From Calvatia gigantea (lineage: Eukaryota; Basidiomycota; Agaricomycetes; Agaricales; Lycoperdaceae), in NCBI GenBank assembly GCA_025093985.1, contig JACAAK010000012.1, forward strand, positions 1,550,001 through 1,614,000: a stretch of 64,000 bases of DNA, in the 5' to 3' direction. The notes below the pieces were generated by a model. It was not told the DNA's origin and made no database searches. It was given only the letters and a program-made list of their open reading frames with translations. The position numbers and the translations under genes are program-made. Shown piece after piece: positions 22,520 to 34,471 of the stretch. How positions within the stretch are numbered: the first letter of the stretch is position 1; each line of letters opens with the position of its first letter.

Positions 22520-23834
22520 CTCGAGCGCAGGAAGAGGATGGTATCAATACAAGTACAAGAGGTTAGGAGATGTCCACGTTAGAAAATGTCCGTTATGAAT
22601 CGAAGCCGAGAATATTGGTCTCGACAAATGGGGCGTTGATCAAGACAATGCGCCTGAGCGTTTTCGCAACCTGGTATTTAAGCAACTGGGACCTTCGGTT
22701 CACTGGTCGGGATAAAGGGAGGACGTGGGACCCGGATTTATTTTTTTGGTTCATTAAATTTAGCTCTGCATTTGCTGTCTTGGTTATTTTCCCCCCATCA
22801 GTAGCCTTCCAAGGCAACCCCTCGATGGTACCATAAACTATCACCGGCGCGTGAATGGCAGAATTACCGGCATGGGGCTACATGACATCCAGTGATCCAT
22901 GAAACATGAAATTGGAATAGTAGGTGGGTGTTTTCCGGTACCTTCTCCTCAAGGTTGCTAGCCTTCTGGAGTTCCTGTGTATTGACGCTTTCAACCAGCA
23001 TAACTCAAAATGTTGAAGGGTGTGCTAGTGGTTAATGCAGCAACATAATCCGGATACGCTGCGCACATCTCTTTAATACAATTACTCAGCAACCGCTCAC
23101 CGGCACAGGCTTCTTTGTTGGAATTGAAGCAGACTCGATTTTGTCGTAGCTGACATTTCAGGATTTGTGAGAGGCATAGTTTCCACATCTCGCAGAACGT
23201 GGTGGACTCACCTTGGGGGCAAAATATCGACTGCATTGTCCTCTGCTTTCAAACTCCTTTGGGTCATCAAAAGCATTCTTGTGCCACGTTGTGACAAAGG
23301 AAGTTATGGAAGCGGTAAGGGATGTGGGGCGCTGTGGGTGGCTTGGGGGAATAGCCAACCAGGGGCCTGAAAAGGTCAGCCTGTGATCCGAAGAGGAAAC
23401 GCGGACAGGCCACCCCAATTGCAGACTAAAGGCCCTTGAATCCGCTATGCTTCGTCTAAGGATAGTATCCGGGTCATGAGACCCTTTTCTGTGCTCCCTG
23501 CAGCACCTGGTAATGATAGGATCCAGGTGCGACTTCTTGCATCCGGTTTCGAACCATCCAAACTCCCTTGACACCTTCTCATCCCCCCTAGCTCGACATT
23601 AGACTACTCCCTGACTCTGTTTCTTTATTCCCCACCCACCACTACCCTTATTAACTCAATTTGATGAACAACGCGCAGTGACCGAAAGGCACGCGGTTGC
23701 TTCGGATCACACACCTGGTGGTCAGGAACCTTTCCAAGGTCCCAGTCTTCCATTCCCAACATTCGTGCGCTACGTTCTGTTTGCCTATAGTACACAGCAT
23801 GATATCCTTTTTCCAAGACTACCTTAGCCTACTC
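22520..23834. other. Upstream region of DUF6533 copy 1 and spacer
   Basis: Contains the conserved upstream stretch of the DUF6533 genes, with a TTAAATACC element near 22675 that could serve as a core promoter, then part of block Y (GATTTGTGAGAGGCATAG near 23161). The ORFs near 23158-23574 are not recognised. No RNA gene was convincing. Confidence 0.45.
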
Positions 23835-23954
23835 GTAGCTACTCAGTGCAAGGCGTGAAACCGCACGAAATTCAAGTCGGTTCATACCCGATTTTAGGTC
23901 AAGGTATTTTGAGTTTTATTGGATGTGATTTGGCTGTCACATCCCTTTGCAAGT
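23835..23954 (+). pseudogene. MoCF-fold gene fragment B
   Basis: About 120 bp closely matching exon 7 of the intact MoCF-fold gene (GAAATTCAAGTCGGTTCATACCCGATTTT-type text, here AAACCGCACGAAATTC onward). Upstream and downstream exons are absent. It sits directly before DUF6533 remnant R2, the same order as in the parent locus, so the two moved together. Confidence 0.65.
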
Positions 23955-24290
23955 GATTTTCTGCGCTGCTTCTGGGCGATTAACTACCAGATGTGGAGGA
24001 GAATGCGAAATGCAATAAGCGAGGACTGAACAAGTTATATGATGGAGCCTGTCAAAAGGTAAATTAAAAAAAACTCCTGCGAACTTTCTATGTTTTTCAT
24101 TCCATGTGGCTTTGAGAATGTGCTTACGAGGAGAAGAGGGTGACATTGTCTAGCTGGAGCGTTAAGGTAATGTGTAAGTTAATGCTTGCATGAAACTTAG
24201 GGGAGGCGAGCGTACATAAGGCTAGAGAGCCCTCGTCAGCTCAGGAGTGCCAAGGTGTATCAAGAAGCTAGGATCGTACGGAAAAGGGGG
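23955..24290 (-). pseudogene. DUF6533 gene remnant R2
   Basis: The same 3'-end segment as remnant R1, without the final C-terminal codons, and ending at the same junction (GTAGAACTGGGCACC then spacer). Shared text includes AGATGTGGAGGAGAA(C/T)GC and GGTGACATTGTCTGGCTAGAG-like sequence. It is too short and broken to encode the membrane protein. Confidence 0.55.
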
Positions 24291-24863
24291 TGTAGAACTG
24301 GGCACCGGGGACGGTCGCTGGTGTGTGAGTGGTGAGGACGCTTGCTGAATCACTGGCATGAGTTCATACGACATTCGTTATCCCACTGAAACACAAAACT
24401 GGAACAGTTAGTGAACTTTTCCCAATCCTTTCTTGCCAAAAAATTTCGGGAATTACTTGAAAGAAAGGTTTTCCAAGGCCATCGTTTCTCATGGCTAACT
24501 CGGGCGACGGCAGCCAAGATGAGCCATCTTTCAGACCAACCTCGTGGACGACCATTGGGTTCGGAGTTTGTAGAGAGTCACTGGTGATAATCGAGGAGTC
24601 ATTGCATCGCCCTCGTTTCGTTGATGGCCAATTAGCATCATTTGAAGCGTCGATGGTACACGTTAGTTTTTTTTTAGCTGAATTGGTACGGTCCATCGAC
24701 CAGGAACTGGGCAACCGTTCAACCCTCGCCGGCCGGCTTGCGGATACCGAGGCGGACTGCAGATCCCGTCATGATTGAAGTTCGGAGTTTGTGAGAAGTG
24801 TATACAAATTGAATTCGCGAACTAAAATGACAAAGCTCGGGGTGAATCGTGATCTACTCATGG
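24291..24863. repeat. Spacer block Y, second full copy
   Basis: Closely parallels 20036-20450: GTGTGTGAGTGGTGAGGACG, a stretch around TTGGGTTCGGAGTTTGTAGA, and CCATCGACCAGGAACTGGGC. Differences are scattered point changes and small indels. No gene is recognised. Confidence 0.5.
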
Positions 24864-26340
24864 TTAGGTGAACCTTAACTCGCCAACCCTCGACGAACCC
24901 GCATCGGATGAAAGCCCGGATGTTGTCAACAGATGATGTTGCATACACATATGCGATGTGGGACTCGCGACGACAAGATGAAATTGTGGTCTGGCTAGTG
25001 ATGGGATGTCAATCATAGGACACTCGCCAAAAAGTGAGCAGATGCACCAACTGGGTGAAAACAACGACCTGTGCGGTAGACAGTACCTGAAGAAACCACA
25101 TGGGGACGCCTCAATCAACGATAACTCCTGTCCAAATGGGAAACCTTACGAAGAAGATATGCATAAAACAGAGTGCCTGGGAATCAATTCCGTTAATTCC
25201 GAACCAAGAAATTGCCCAAAGGCTAATGGTACCTTCGGTATGCACAGTTTTCATCAGCTCAGAGCATGTTATTATATTCACTCCAAACACGGTACCTAGG
25301 TAGTCAATTTTAGGTTCCCTGGACAAGACGAAATGGAGGAGCTCACACTCCTTGACTGTGGCATGCATCATCAATACCAGCATTTAAAGTTCGGGTTGGC
25401 CATAGTCGGGACACGAAATCTCTCAGACGAATTGAAAAAATTGCCTGCATCAAAGACCATCCATAACACATAATCAACATAACGTGCCATGTATATTTCC
25501 TTCGGCATTGCTGAGCACCCTCTTGGTAAAATGGCCGGAAGAGCTTGGAAGGCGTTCTGTTTTAGTTTTTAGTGAGCTAGTTTTGGACATACTTACATTC
25601 GGAGGTGACTGTTGTATGCGATCCGCTATAAAAAATCCAGATAATTAATCTCAGGCCAAAGAGGGCGACGGCAGCAATTACTTTCTTGTCCATGTTCCAA
25701 ACTATGCAGGTGCGCAAGGAAAGGGTATCTAAACTGTGTTCAGCAACTATGCCCATCCGAAGATTCATTGGGAACTCGCATTCTGCATATATATGGCGAC
25801 CACGCTGACACCTGGGACGTGGCCTCTCATTTATCGACGTACTTGTGGGTCACTGGAGTTCACATACATCTCATTGCCTTGAGTAATCCCCAGCACGCAT
25901 TGGCGTGCGGCCCGTGCCGGTCTGAACGAAAACATTAGCTATCGGATGGATATAGCCAAGCAGGACGTACAAAAATACATCAGAGTAAAATCAACGACGA
26001 GAAGATACCGGTTCAATAAGTAGATGACTTTCACCAGACTCCACTTTGAGCTCCAGACAAGGGAGACTTCCAGGTCAACAATGGTCGCCCACTCGAACAA
26101 CTGTCAATCTAGGGTCAGCCACAGTCAAATACCAAAACGAGATTATTTCAAACCCACCATAATCGAGAATGAAGCCATTGGTGTGGTGGGCGTGAGCACA
26201 GCTCAGACGAAGCTTCGACACTTACAAACGAAGCACTGGAGAGATGTGAGGACGTGTTAGAACCCGAATTCATGACATACGTTCTGTACCAAACTACGAT
26301 AAATGTCCATCGATACTGACCTGAGACTACCAGAATCCAT
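24864..26340 (-). pseudogene. DUF6533 membrane protein, copy 2
   Basis: Second long copy. ATG at 26340 (MDSGSLRSVSMDIYRSLVQ), stop at 24864 after GELRFT. Recognisable pieces: FEWATIVDLEVSLVWSSKW (reverse of 26030-26100), NRYLLVVDFTL, LDTLSLRTCIVWNMDKKVI, VALFGLRLIIWIFYSGS, GVNIITCSELMKTV. The usual ARRQRG tail is shortened (SSDAGSSRVGELRFT). Pieces sit in different frames with intron-like breaks; I did not resolve every junction. It could be a gene or a decaying copy; the weaker C-terminus favours decay. Confidence 0.5.
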
Positions 26341-26749
26341 CACTCGTGCGGGAAGAGGACGGGAACCACAGGAGGCCAGCCCGAAGTTCACGTTAGAAGA
26401 TATCCGTTACAAACAGAAGCTGAGGGCGATGGTCCTGAATTAATGGGATGTTGACCCAGATGATGTGCAGAAGCATTTTCGCAGTTGAATATTTGAGTAA
26501 TTGGGACCTTGAGTACACCGACGGGGACCAAAGGAGGACATGGGACTCGGACTGTCTTTCCAGGACCATTGAACTTCGGTTCCGTGCTTGTCGTCTCGAT
26601 CGCCTTCCTCGTCGGCAGTCTTCCAAGGCAGTCCTTACGTGATACAAGACAATTATTCCCGGTGTGTGAGTGGTAGAGGTGCCGGTGCTGCTAGTGATTG
26701 AACAACCGACATGAGGGTGCGCTCTATTTTGTGATCCACGGGCGTCCGC

Positions 26750-28245
26750 GGAATCACCTGTTCTCAAGAACCCGTTAAGGGAGGGGAGGCAAAAAGTATA
26801 AGGACTGCTGCTGCGCTGATCATAGAGCGCGTTCGGTGGTGTCCCCCCTTGGTGTTCATACAAATCTGGCGCTTTCACCCGACCTTGCGTACCCCGTGAT
26901 AAAATTCCAAAACGCTAGGCACGCGACTACAAACGTCATGTAAACTCACATCAAACACCTCTACTAGACATCTCCACACCATTACTCAGGACTACACTTA
27001 TTGTATAGACTCTACCCAGCCGAGGGGGCGTGGTTACTTAGCTAGCCTAGTCTACGTCCACCGCGTCTTAGCAGTAGGTTTGCTTGTTGCGGTATATAAA
27101 TGCGGAGTTCATCATCATCATCAACAAACGTCATGTGATCCTCCCCCGAGCGCTTGTCTGATTACGACCCCGCACACAACATAGAAGCAAGCAGGCGATT
27201 GGTGGAGAAATACAATTTCGCGGCCACGAGCGGCGGGGGCCTATGCACAGCGGTGGGGCCTTTTGAAAACTTGGCGGACCACCCACCAATGGCGGAACCC
27301 AAAGGTTCGACAGGTATTACCTATGAATCTCTCGCAAAATCATTCAATCAGCCCCTCCAGTATCATGGTGGGACAGTTCACCGCTTGACCGAGGTGACGA
27401 AGCATGGACCGTGGGTGCGGCAGCAGAACAAGGGACGGCGCAAAGCCACGAAACGTATGGCGCTATTACCCACTGACGGAGATGGAGTCGAAGTTCTTTT
27501 TGTCGGTGATCTCTGGGTGGTACGTCTTGCCTATTCACGTCACGGTGCTCTCATTTGTGAAACTGAAATGGTTTATTTAGCCCGTAGTCCTGCTAAAAAG
27601 CAAGCTATGCGTTCTTCCCGGTGTTCCGAGGTTATTCCAAAACTATTGCATTTCCTCACTCCTTTCCTCTACTACCGAAACCACAACAGTCGTTGAGAAT
27701 CCTGGTGTTCACTGAGTGAGAAAATTTTCTTTACTGGGGGGATGTACCTGCGAGTGTGTGCATATAGCGGGGTATCGGAGGGATCCCCCCGTATTTCCTG
27801 CGTGTGTGAGAGAGAGAAACGATGTTGATACCGTTTTTTTGCCCTCTAACAGGCGTGTTGAACCGTTGATCGCGCCATACCTCACAAGTCTGTAAGCCTG
27901 TCTGAAACCGTGCGGAATTTAGGTCGGTCCATACCCGATTTTAGGACAGAGTGTTTTCGTCAGTCTTATTGAACGCGATTTGGCTACTTTACCCCTTCGT
28001 GAGTAATCACTAACACTACCTCCACCACCTCTTTCCCGCCAGGATTTTGAACTCACCTTTAGTTTTGCTTCGTTTGACAGAAGGAGATGGAAATGTCAAA
28101 GCCAGGATATCGCTAACTGGAGTCGCGAAAGGAGTCGAGACGGAAATTGGTGGTAACGTCATCAGCGAAGAGGAAGTCGCTTTGAAGAGAGAGAGGAGTT
28201 TATCTATTTGGCCGCGGCTGCGGCTGGGAATAAAGGAATAATAGG
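26750..28245 (+). pseudogene. MoCF-fold pseudogene C
   Basis: A nearly full-length decayed copy of the gene at 17849. It begins with PVLKNPLREGR (26760) and continues with EASRRLVEKYNF, ITYESLAKSFNQPLQYH, KATKRMALLPT, a shortened LFVGDLWVV and the final KGVETEIGGNVISEEEVAL segment. The signature GGIGPTHD is lost (here GGGLCTAVG), a stop follows the first exon block, and about 165 bp of exons 2-3 are replaced by an unrelated 182-bp insert. The reading frame through 27154-27696 only exists because intron sequence is read through. It cannot make the parent protein. Confidence 0.8.
26942..27123. mobile_element. Insert flanked by 13-bp direct repeats, possible solo LTR
   Basis: An unrelated 182-bp segment inside pseudogene C, flanked on both sides by ACAAACGTCATGT (26929-26941 and 27124-27136). 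It starts near TGTAAACTC and holds a TATATAAAT box and an ATCATCATCATCA end, which recall an LTR, but a canonical TG...CA unit with a 5-bp duplication cannot be fixed. It could instead be a repair patch. Confidence 0.4.
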
Positions 28246-28381
28246 GGCGGAGGGGGTCAAGGCAAAGCCAAGGTCATGTTTCGAGGTATTCATTGGAAGC
28301 CATGGTAGACCGTCTGTTATATAAACTTGGTGTAGGATTAAGGTTGGGCTTCTACACCATAGGAATTTATGTGTGTGCGCG

Positions 28382-28620
28382 TCAAGAGATCCTCAACTCA
28401 CTGACCCTCGTTGCCGCATTTACAAATATCATAAACTTCCGCCTCCCCTTCGGTGTTGGTTGGAAGTTGCACTTACAGGAGATGGACGGACGGACATTGT
28501 CAACTGTCATAACCCCGATTAAGATATCTGGGCCCTCCCTCACTGGAGAAACAAGGATACATGTATACACGCATAAATTAGGTCAAGCGAGTGAGATCGC
28601 AGGGGACGACTAATAATTGA
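28382..28620 (-). pseudogene. Possible third DUF6533 3'-end remnant
   Basis: The minus strand ends with NAATRVSELRIS and a stop at 28382, resembling the SELRF(S/T) C-terminus of the DUF6533 copies. The preceding sequence does not match clearly. It lies just upstream of the true 3' end of copy 3. Confidence 0.3.
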
Positions 28621-28799
28621 TAATTAATACATGACGGTAGAAAACTAAGGAAAATTACATTGCGTGCACCACTTAGTGGGGACCCCCACAATCATCAATT
28701 CACTATGAAGTAGGACAAGTCCGTATGCAAGTATCTCAGTCCGAAAGCTGAGATAGGATGTAAGATGCCATCTCGGAGCATCCCGGACGTGTACGTGCA

Positions 28800-30460
28800 T
28801 CAGGAGAACCTCAACTCGCTGGCCTCTGTTACATTACCATCTAACGATAGCCCAGTGTGCTGTTTTTGCACGGCTAATTGCCGAATATGAAGTAGAACTC
28901 GACAGGCGAGAATTGCGCGGGTTACACGATTGAGCCTGCCAAGAGATAGTTATTGTGAGCTTTGCGCTTTTCAATTTCAAAGGAAAAAAATATTGCTGAC
29001 GATGGAGAGAGGGTGACGTTGTCGGGCTGTCTCGTTGGATGTGTTTAATTAGCGAACGTCTGTAACAAAATTTCGGGACACGTACCACCCAGAATTGTAG
29101 AATGAGCGATACGATAGACAAGACTGAAAAAAAGAGAACTCATAAATTTAAGCACGTCACAAATATTGAGTATAAACTTGCCAAAGAAGAAGGCATAGAA
29201 GAGGGTGCCTGGAATTAGAGGTTATTTAGCCCAGATGTGTGAGCCTTGTCTGGAAATTGTGTGCTTGTTACCTTCAACGTATATGGTTTTTATAAGGGAG
29301 GCATCGATAATTGCTCGGTCTTCCATTCGATCTGTGTTAATTCGGTCGTTGACCAATCTGTCAATTGGGCAGCTCCTTAGGAGAGGGAGAGGTATAGCTC
29401 ACATTCTCTTACTGTCGCAACGGCCATCAAAACCAACATCACTAACGCAAAGGAAGACGTTCAGAGGCAATCCTGGATGTGGATGAAGAAAAAAATGGGT
29501 ATATACCTGCGTCATAGGCCACCAATATGGTGTAAACGACGAAGGAGTTAGTAGGTCCAGAAGGGAGGACCATGCATCCACCCAGCGGAACGACCACGTA
29601 AACTTAAAAGAATATCACTAGTTAGCCGCACACCCCGACAAGTCACTGCCAGGTAAACGCACAAGACATAACCCCCATCATACGAACGTAGCGGTAAGCA
29701 GCGTAAGAGAAGACTCCCAAGAAGACAAACAGAAGTATCACAAGTGTCCTCCTGCTCGCCTTCCAAACTACGCAGGTGCGGACTAAGAGGGTGTCTGTGA
29801 ACCTTTTGTAAGCTGTCCGCTGAAGAGAGAAGGCCCTGTATTGATTTACACTCAGCAATGTACATAGCCGCGACATAAATACCTGTCAATCGTGTTCAAT
29901 TAGTTTGTTAGGACCGTTTTCCCATTGATGTATTCAGAGCCTACGTACATCCTGCGGTTGCGAACAACGATTTGCATGTGGTAGCCTTGGTCTCACGTTG
30001 GCCTGATAGCAAGGTTATGTTAATAGCATGTTGGCGCCAAGAATGCCGGCCGCCACATAGTTGGGATGTCCATGCTCACAAAGGAAAACCATGACAAAGT
30101 CCACGATGGGTAGATATCGATTTACGAAGAATGCTGCTTTCATCACGGACCAATCAGAGCTCCAGACTAGCGAGACTTCATCATCGAGAGTAATCATCCA
30201 CTCAAATCCCTGCGGAGCTCCATGACATGAGGGGTATGGGAGTGAAAGCTGGACGTACTGCGAGTGCATAGGTAGCCACTAGTTTAATTTGAGGTGGTTG
30301 TTGTAACATTAGCTGCCTATCATTTGAATAGTACAGCACCTACTAGCAATTTGCTGTAAAGACCTTTGGTAAGAAGTCGAAAAGTGAGAGGATAGATGCA
30401 TACCTGGCCAACCATTCTGTGGCGTATCAATGTCGACGCCATTTGAAGATTAAAGTTCAT
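28800..30460 (-). pseudogene. DUF6533 membrane protein, copy 3 (divergent subgroup)
   Basis: ATG at 30460 (MNFNLQMASTLIRHRMVGQ) is followed at once by a GTATGC donor; the stop is at 28800 after SELRFS. Central pieces: GFEWMITLDDEVSLVWSSDW, FFVNRYLPIVDFVMVFLCE, DTLLVRTCVVWKASRRTLVI, LLFVFLGVFSYAAYRYVR and, near the 3' end, a degenerate LPSNDSPVC segment. It differs from copies 1, 2, 5, 6 and 7 (VRTCVVWKASRR in place of LRTCAVWNM) and pairs with copy 4. A TATATATGC element lies about 60-70 bp upstream of the ATG. Junctions were not all resolved, so gene or pseudogene remains open. Confidence 0.5.
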
Positions 30461-31439
30461 TTTTGTTCAAAGAAGATGTATGGCGTGAAATGCACAAAGC
30501 AGACCTTGATAAGTAGAATGTCGTCCCAGGCGATGTGCATATATACCCTTTGCAGCCTGGTATCTGAATAATTGGGATCTTAGGTTGATCGGGACAAATG
30601 GAGGGCATGGGACTTGCTCGGAGCTCGAAGCTCGAAGCTCGAAGAGCTTGAATGGTCTTGTTCATTTTATTAAGCTTCTTTCCGTGCTTCTCGTCTTCAT
30701 CGCCTTCTCCTTGCCAGCGGCTTTCCGAGGCGACGCCGACACAAGGAATTGCCGCCTGTGCGTAATGATAGAGGCGTTCATTGAATCACTGGCATGAGGC
30801 GGTGTGATATTTATCCAAGGAATGTGAAATTCGAATATCCAGTGAGTGTCTTCGATGCTTTTTCTCCAGGTGGCAAACCACCCGCTTGCTCGAGGGAAAA
30901 CCTTTCTGGGGTTTATCATCTCTCGCGGTTTCGAAGTGACGATAGACGAAATGAGTGATCCTTCAAATTAACTTCGTAGATGATCACAAAACCAGAACTA
31001 GCCTCTATTCGGATCACAAGTAGTAATATCGCACTGCCCCACTTCACCGGTGCTTTCAATCTCCACCACTTAAAGCCTGAAGCGTCGGAGGCTCGTGCTT
31101 GCTATTAATACAGCGGCGAGTCCGAATATGCTGCACATATTGAGGCGGGTGTGGTGTTATTGCCGACATTTCGGGGTTTGTGAGAGACAGACACATAGTC
31201 TTCATATGCCGCAGAACATGGGCTCACCTATTGATTGCGCACATCGAGTTAAGAGAAGTACTATATGTCCAGGAATGCTTCCTTGACATCGTATCCAAAT
31301 CTGACTGCTTTTCATACGATAGTAAAAGAAATTCTAAATGGCATGTGTCTTTGCCCAGATCCCATTCCTGAGTAATCTAGCAGACAATTAACAAGTATAG
31401 CTGATATGTTTAAGACGAAGGATCGAGATTATTGTTGAT
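30461..31439. other. Upstream region of copy 3 with spacer block Y
   Basis: Holds the conserved upstream stretch of the DUF6533 genes, a short triplet of GCTCGAA units (30624-30650) and a block Y copy with TTTCGGGGTTTGTGAGAGAC near 31170. From about 31270 there is weak similarity to intron 1 and exon 2 of the MoCF-fold gene (GAAATTCTAAATGGC near 31328). Confidence 0.45.
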
Positions 31440-32545
31440 GATGAGGATGAAATGGAGGTGTGCCCCCTCCCTTATCGTGTGAAACCTCCCGCGAGCGCCT
31501 GTCTGGTTACCGCACACAGCATAGAAGCCAGTAGGCGATTAGTGGAGAAATACTATTTCGTAGTCGCAAGTGGTGGAATTTGGCCTACCCACGGCGGTGA
31601 GTCCTTTTGAAAACTCGGCGCATTATCCACCAACGGCTGGACCCAAAGAGTCGACAAGGTATCACCTACGAGTCCTTCCCAAAACCACTCAACCAGCCTC
31701 CGCAGTATCACGACGAGATAGTCCACCTCTTGATAGAGATGGCAAGGCACAGGTCATGGGTGCAACAGCAGAGCGAAGAACAGCGTAAAGCTACGAAGTG
31801 CATAGCACTATAGCCCACCGAGGAGGATGTCGATGTTCCTTCTGTCATGAAGATCTCTGGGTGGTATGCCTGACCCCTATTCGCACTCGTGGTGCTCCTG
31901 TTTGCGGGACCGAATTGTTGGTTGGTGGTTGTAACTTGTTTAGCCTGTAGTACGGGTAAAAGGCAAACTATGCCGCACGTTCTTCCTGGTGTTCCTGGGT
32001 TATTCCATAAGCTGTTGCATCTCCTCACTCCGTTCCCGCCTCTACCACCGAAGTCGCAGCGGCCGTTGAGAATTGAGGTGCTCACTGGGTGAGTGGACTT
32101 TGTTCATGTGGGGGTAGTTCGCAAACAGCGAGACGTCCGCTTGCATATATGTGTGAAAGTGGCACTAACCCCATCTTTTTTTTCTCCTACGAACAGGCGT
32201 ATTGAACCATTGATCGCACCATACCTCACCAACATACAAACCCGTCTGAAACCGCGCGGAATCCGAGTTGGTTCATCCCCGTTTCTAGTCAAGGTGTTTT
32301 CATCGGTCTTATAGGACGAGACTTGGATCCTACATCCCCTATGAGTCGTTATGAACACCCTCCCACTTTCTCCTCGCTGGGGTTTGAAACTCACCTTCCG
32401 CTTTGTTTTATTTTGATAGAAGGACACGGGAAAGCCAAAACTAGAATATAATTAGCGGAAATCGCGAAAGATGTAGAGACGGAGGTCGGAGGCAAGGTCG
32501 CTAGCGGAGAGGAAGTCGCGTTGAAGAAAGAGAGGAGCTAATGTA
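31440..32545 (+). pseudogene. MoCF-fold pseudogene D
   Basis: A third copy of the MoCF-fold gene, matching exons 3-8. Recognisable: EASRRLVEKYYFVVASGGIWP (signature damaged, Gly to Trp), ITYESFPKPLNQPPQYHDE, HRSWVQQQSEEQRKATK, then an early stop after CIAL near 31812. Later pieces include FHKLLHLLTPFPPLPPKSQR, RIEPLIAPYLTNIQTRLKP and VETEVGGKVASGEEVALKKE. A short similarity to exon 2 precedes it at about 31270-31350. It lies head to tail with the earlier copies and faces DUF6533 copy 4, repeating the parent arrangement. Confidence 0.78.
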
Positions 32546-32769
32546 TCTAATTTGGCTGGGGCCAAGATGGGGGCGTGGGCAGGTAAATTCAGGATTCGAT
32601 CTTATTTATCGAATTTTTCTATTTTTACGTCGTCAATGGAAGTTTACTCTAGTATGAGTGGAGATGATGTTCGTAAACTTGATATGTGGTGCCAGGACAT
32701 AGATGTATATCTAGGGCATCCCTCGCTAGGTTAGAAATCTACATGTGCGTAGATTGGGCTGATCAGGCA

Positions 32770-34471
32770 TTAGGAGAACCTCAGCTCGCTGACTCTGGCC
32801 AATGCAGATGCGTTACCCTCCAACGACTGTCCACGCTGCTTCTAGATGGCTAACTGTCGAATGTGGAGGAGAACGCGACAGGCGAGGACTGAGCGAATTA
32901 TGCGATTAAGCCTGTCAAAGGGTAAAAAATATATATGGGTTTTCTACTGCACCTTTCGTTCCATGTAATTTTAGGAAAGACTTACAACGAGAAGATGGTG
33001 ACGTTGTCGGGCTGGGGCGTTAGGGTGATGTGTAAGTTAATGCCTGCACGAAATGTGGGGGGTGCACGCACGATTTGGAGTTGTAGATTGAGCGAGACGA
33101 TGGATAAGACTATGGAGGGCTCATGAATTCGAAGGGCCAATGGTATCAAAAGGCTAGAGTCATCCGGAAGAGGAAGGCGTAGAACATGGTACCTAGAAGC
33201 TTATTTAGCCCCAAGAGTCTGGCGAGAACTCGCCTGCATTACCTTGAAGGTATATAGTCTTTATAAGTGTAGAATCTAGGATCGCGTTGTCTTTTGTCCT
33301 ATCCATTTTATTGGATTTGGCGTGGCTCTGTGAGCTGGTAGTCGCTTAGGAAGAGGTAGGAGGTACAACTCACATTCTCTCACCATCGCAATGGCCCATC
33401 ATAGTTAACATCACTAAGTGAGAAGGAGGAAGCCATGTTCAAATATTGCCCAAAAATTGGGAGAAAAAGAAAAAAATATGTAGTACCTGCGTCATAAAGG
33501 ACTTATATGATATCAACAACGAAAGACTTGGTGGGTCCAGAAGAGACTACAATACATCCGTCGAGCGGAATGGCCTTGAAAACTTCAAAAAAAACATCGT
33601 CAGCCCGACACCGCGGTCCGACAAATTAATGCAAACCTCGGGGAAAGCACGCGCAAGACATAGCCGCAATCATTGAACGTAGCGATCCGCGGCATAAGAA
33701 AAGACCCCCAAAAAGAGAAACAGAAGCACCATGAGTGCCCTCCTGCTCACTTTCCAGACTATGCAGGCACGGACTAGAAGGGTATTTGTGTGTGGATGGG
33801 AAGGTCTCTGTATCAGTTGTCCGTCGACTGAAGGGATGGAACTCTGATTTACACTCAGCGATGTATAGAGTCGCAATGTAGTTACCTGCCAATTGTGTAT
33901 ATATAGTTTATTTTATTTTCAGATTTTAGGAACCCATTTTTCAATTAGTGTTTTGGAGTCTACGTACACCCTGCTGTCGCGAACCACTATTTTCATGCGT
34001 TAACGGTAGTCCCATGTTGGCCTAATGGCGGGGGGGTTAGTGTGGAGAACCCCGCACGTACAGAAAGTGGTGCGGACTCACAAAGGTATACCAGCACAAA
34101 GTCCACAACGGGTAAATATCTATTTATGAAGAATGCAGCTTTCGCTGCGGACCAGTTGGAGCTCCAGATGGGTGAGACTTCAATGTCGAGAGTAATCAGC
34201 CACTCGAATCCCTGTGGCGTATTATTATACGAAGAACGCAGAGTGAGAACCTGGACCTACCGCAAGTACATAGGCGGCCATTGGTTGGGTTAGGATAATT
34301 GTTGTGAAATTAGTCCCCTCCAAGTCTGCGTAGGGAGTGTGGTGTACCTACTGGCAATTTGCTGCAAGGGATTTTGGTAAGATGGTCAAAAAGAGCGAAA
34401 GGATAAGTGCACACGTGAGCAACCATTCTGTCCCAGATCAATGTCGGTGTCATTTGTGGATTGAAACCCAT
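32770..34471 (-). pseudogene. DUF6533 membrane protein, copy 4 (divergent subgroup)
   Basis: ATG at 34471 (MGFNPQMTPTLIWDRMVAH), stop at 32770 after SELRFS. Pieces: GFEWLITLDIEVSPIWSSNW, KAAFFINRYLPVVDFVLVYL, TLLVRACIVWKVSRRALMVL and LFLFLGVFSYAADRYVQ, then a poorly conserved second half. It is closest to copy 3. The last ~380 bp match remnants R1 and R2. Frame continuity in the second half is poor; treat as likely decayed. Confidence 0.5.

Noticed and set aside
23400..23580. Possible tRNA (GGTTCGAAACC-like T-arm, minus strand)
   Set aside because: No acceptor stem or seven-base anticodon loop could be built around it.
27154..27696. 180-codon ORF as a functional gene
   Set aside because: It is open only because introns of the MoCF copy are read as coding, and the active-site signature is gone.
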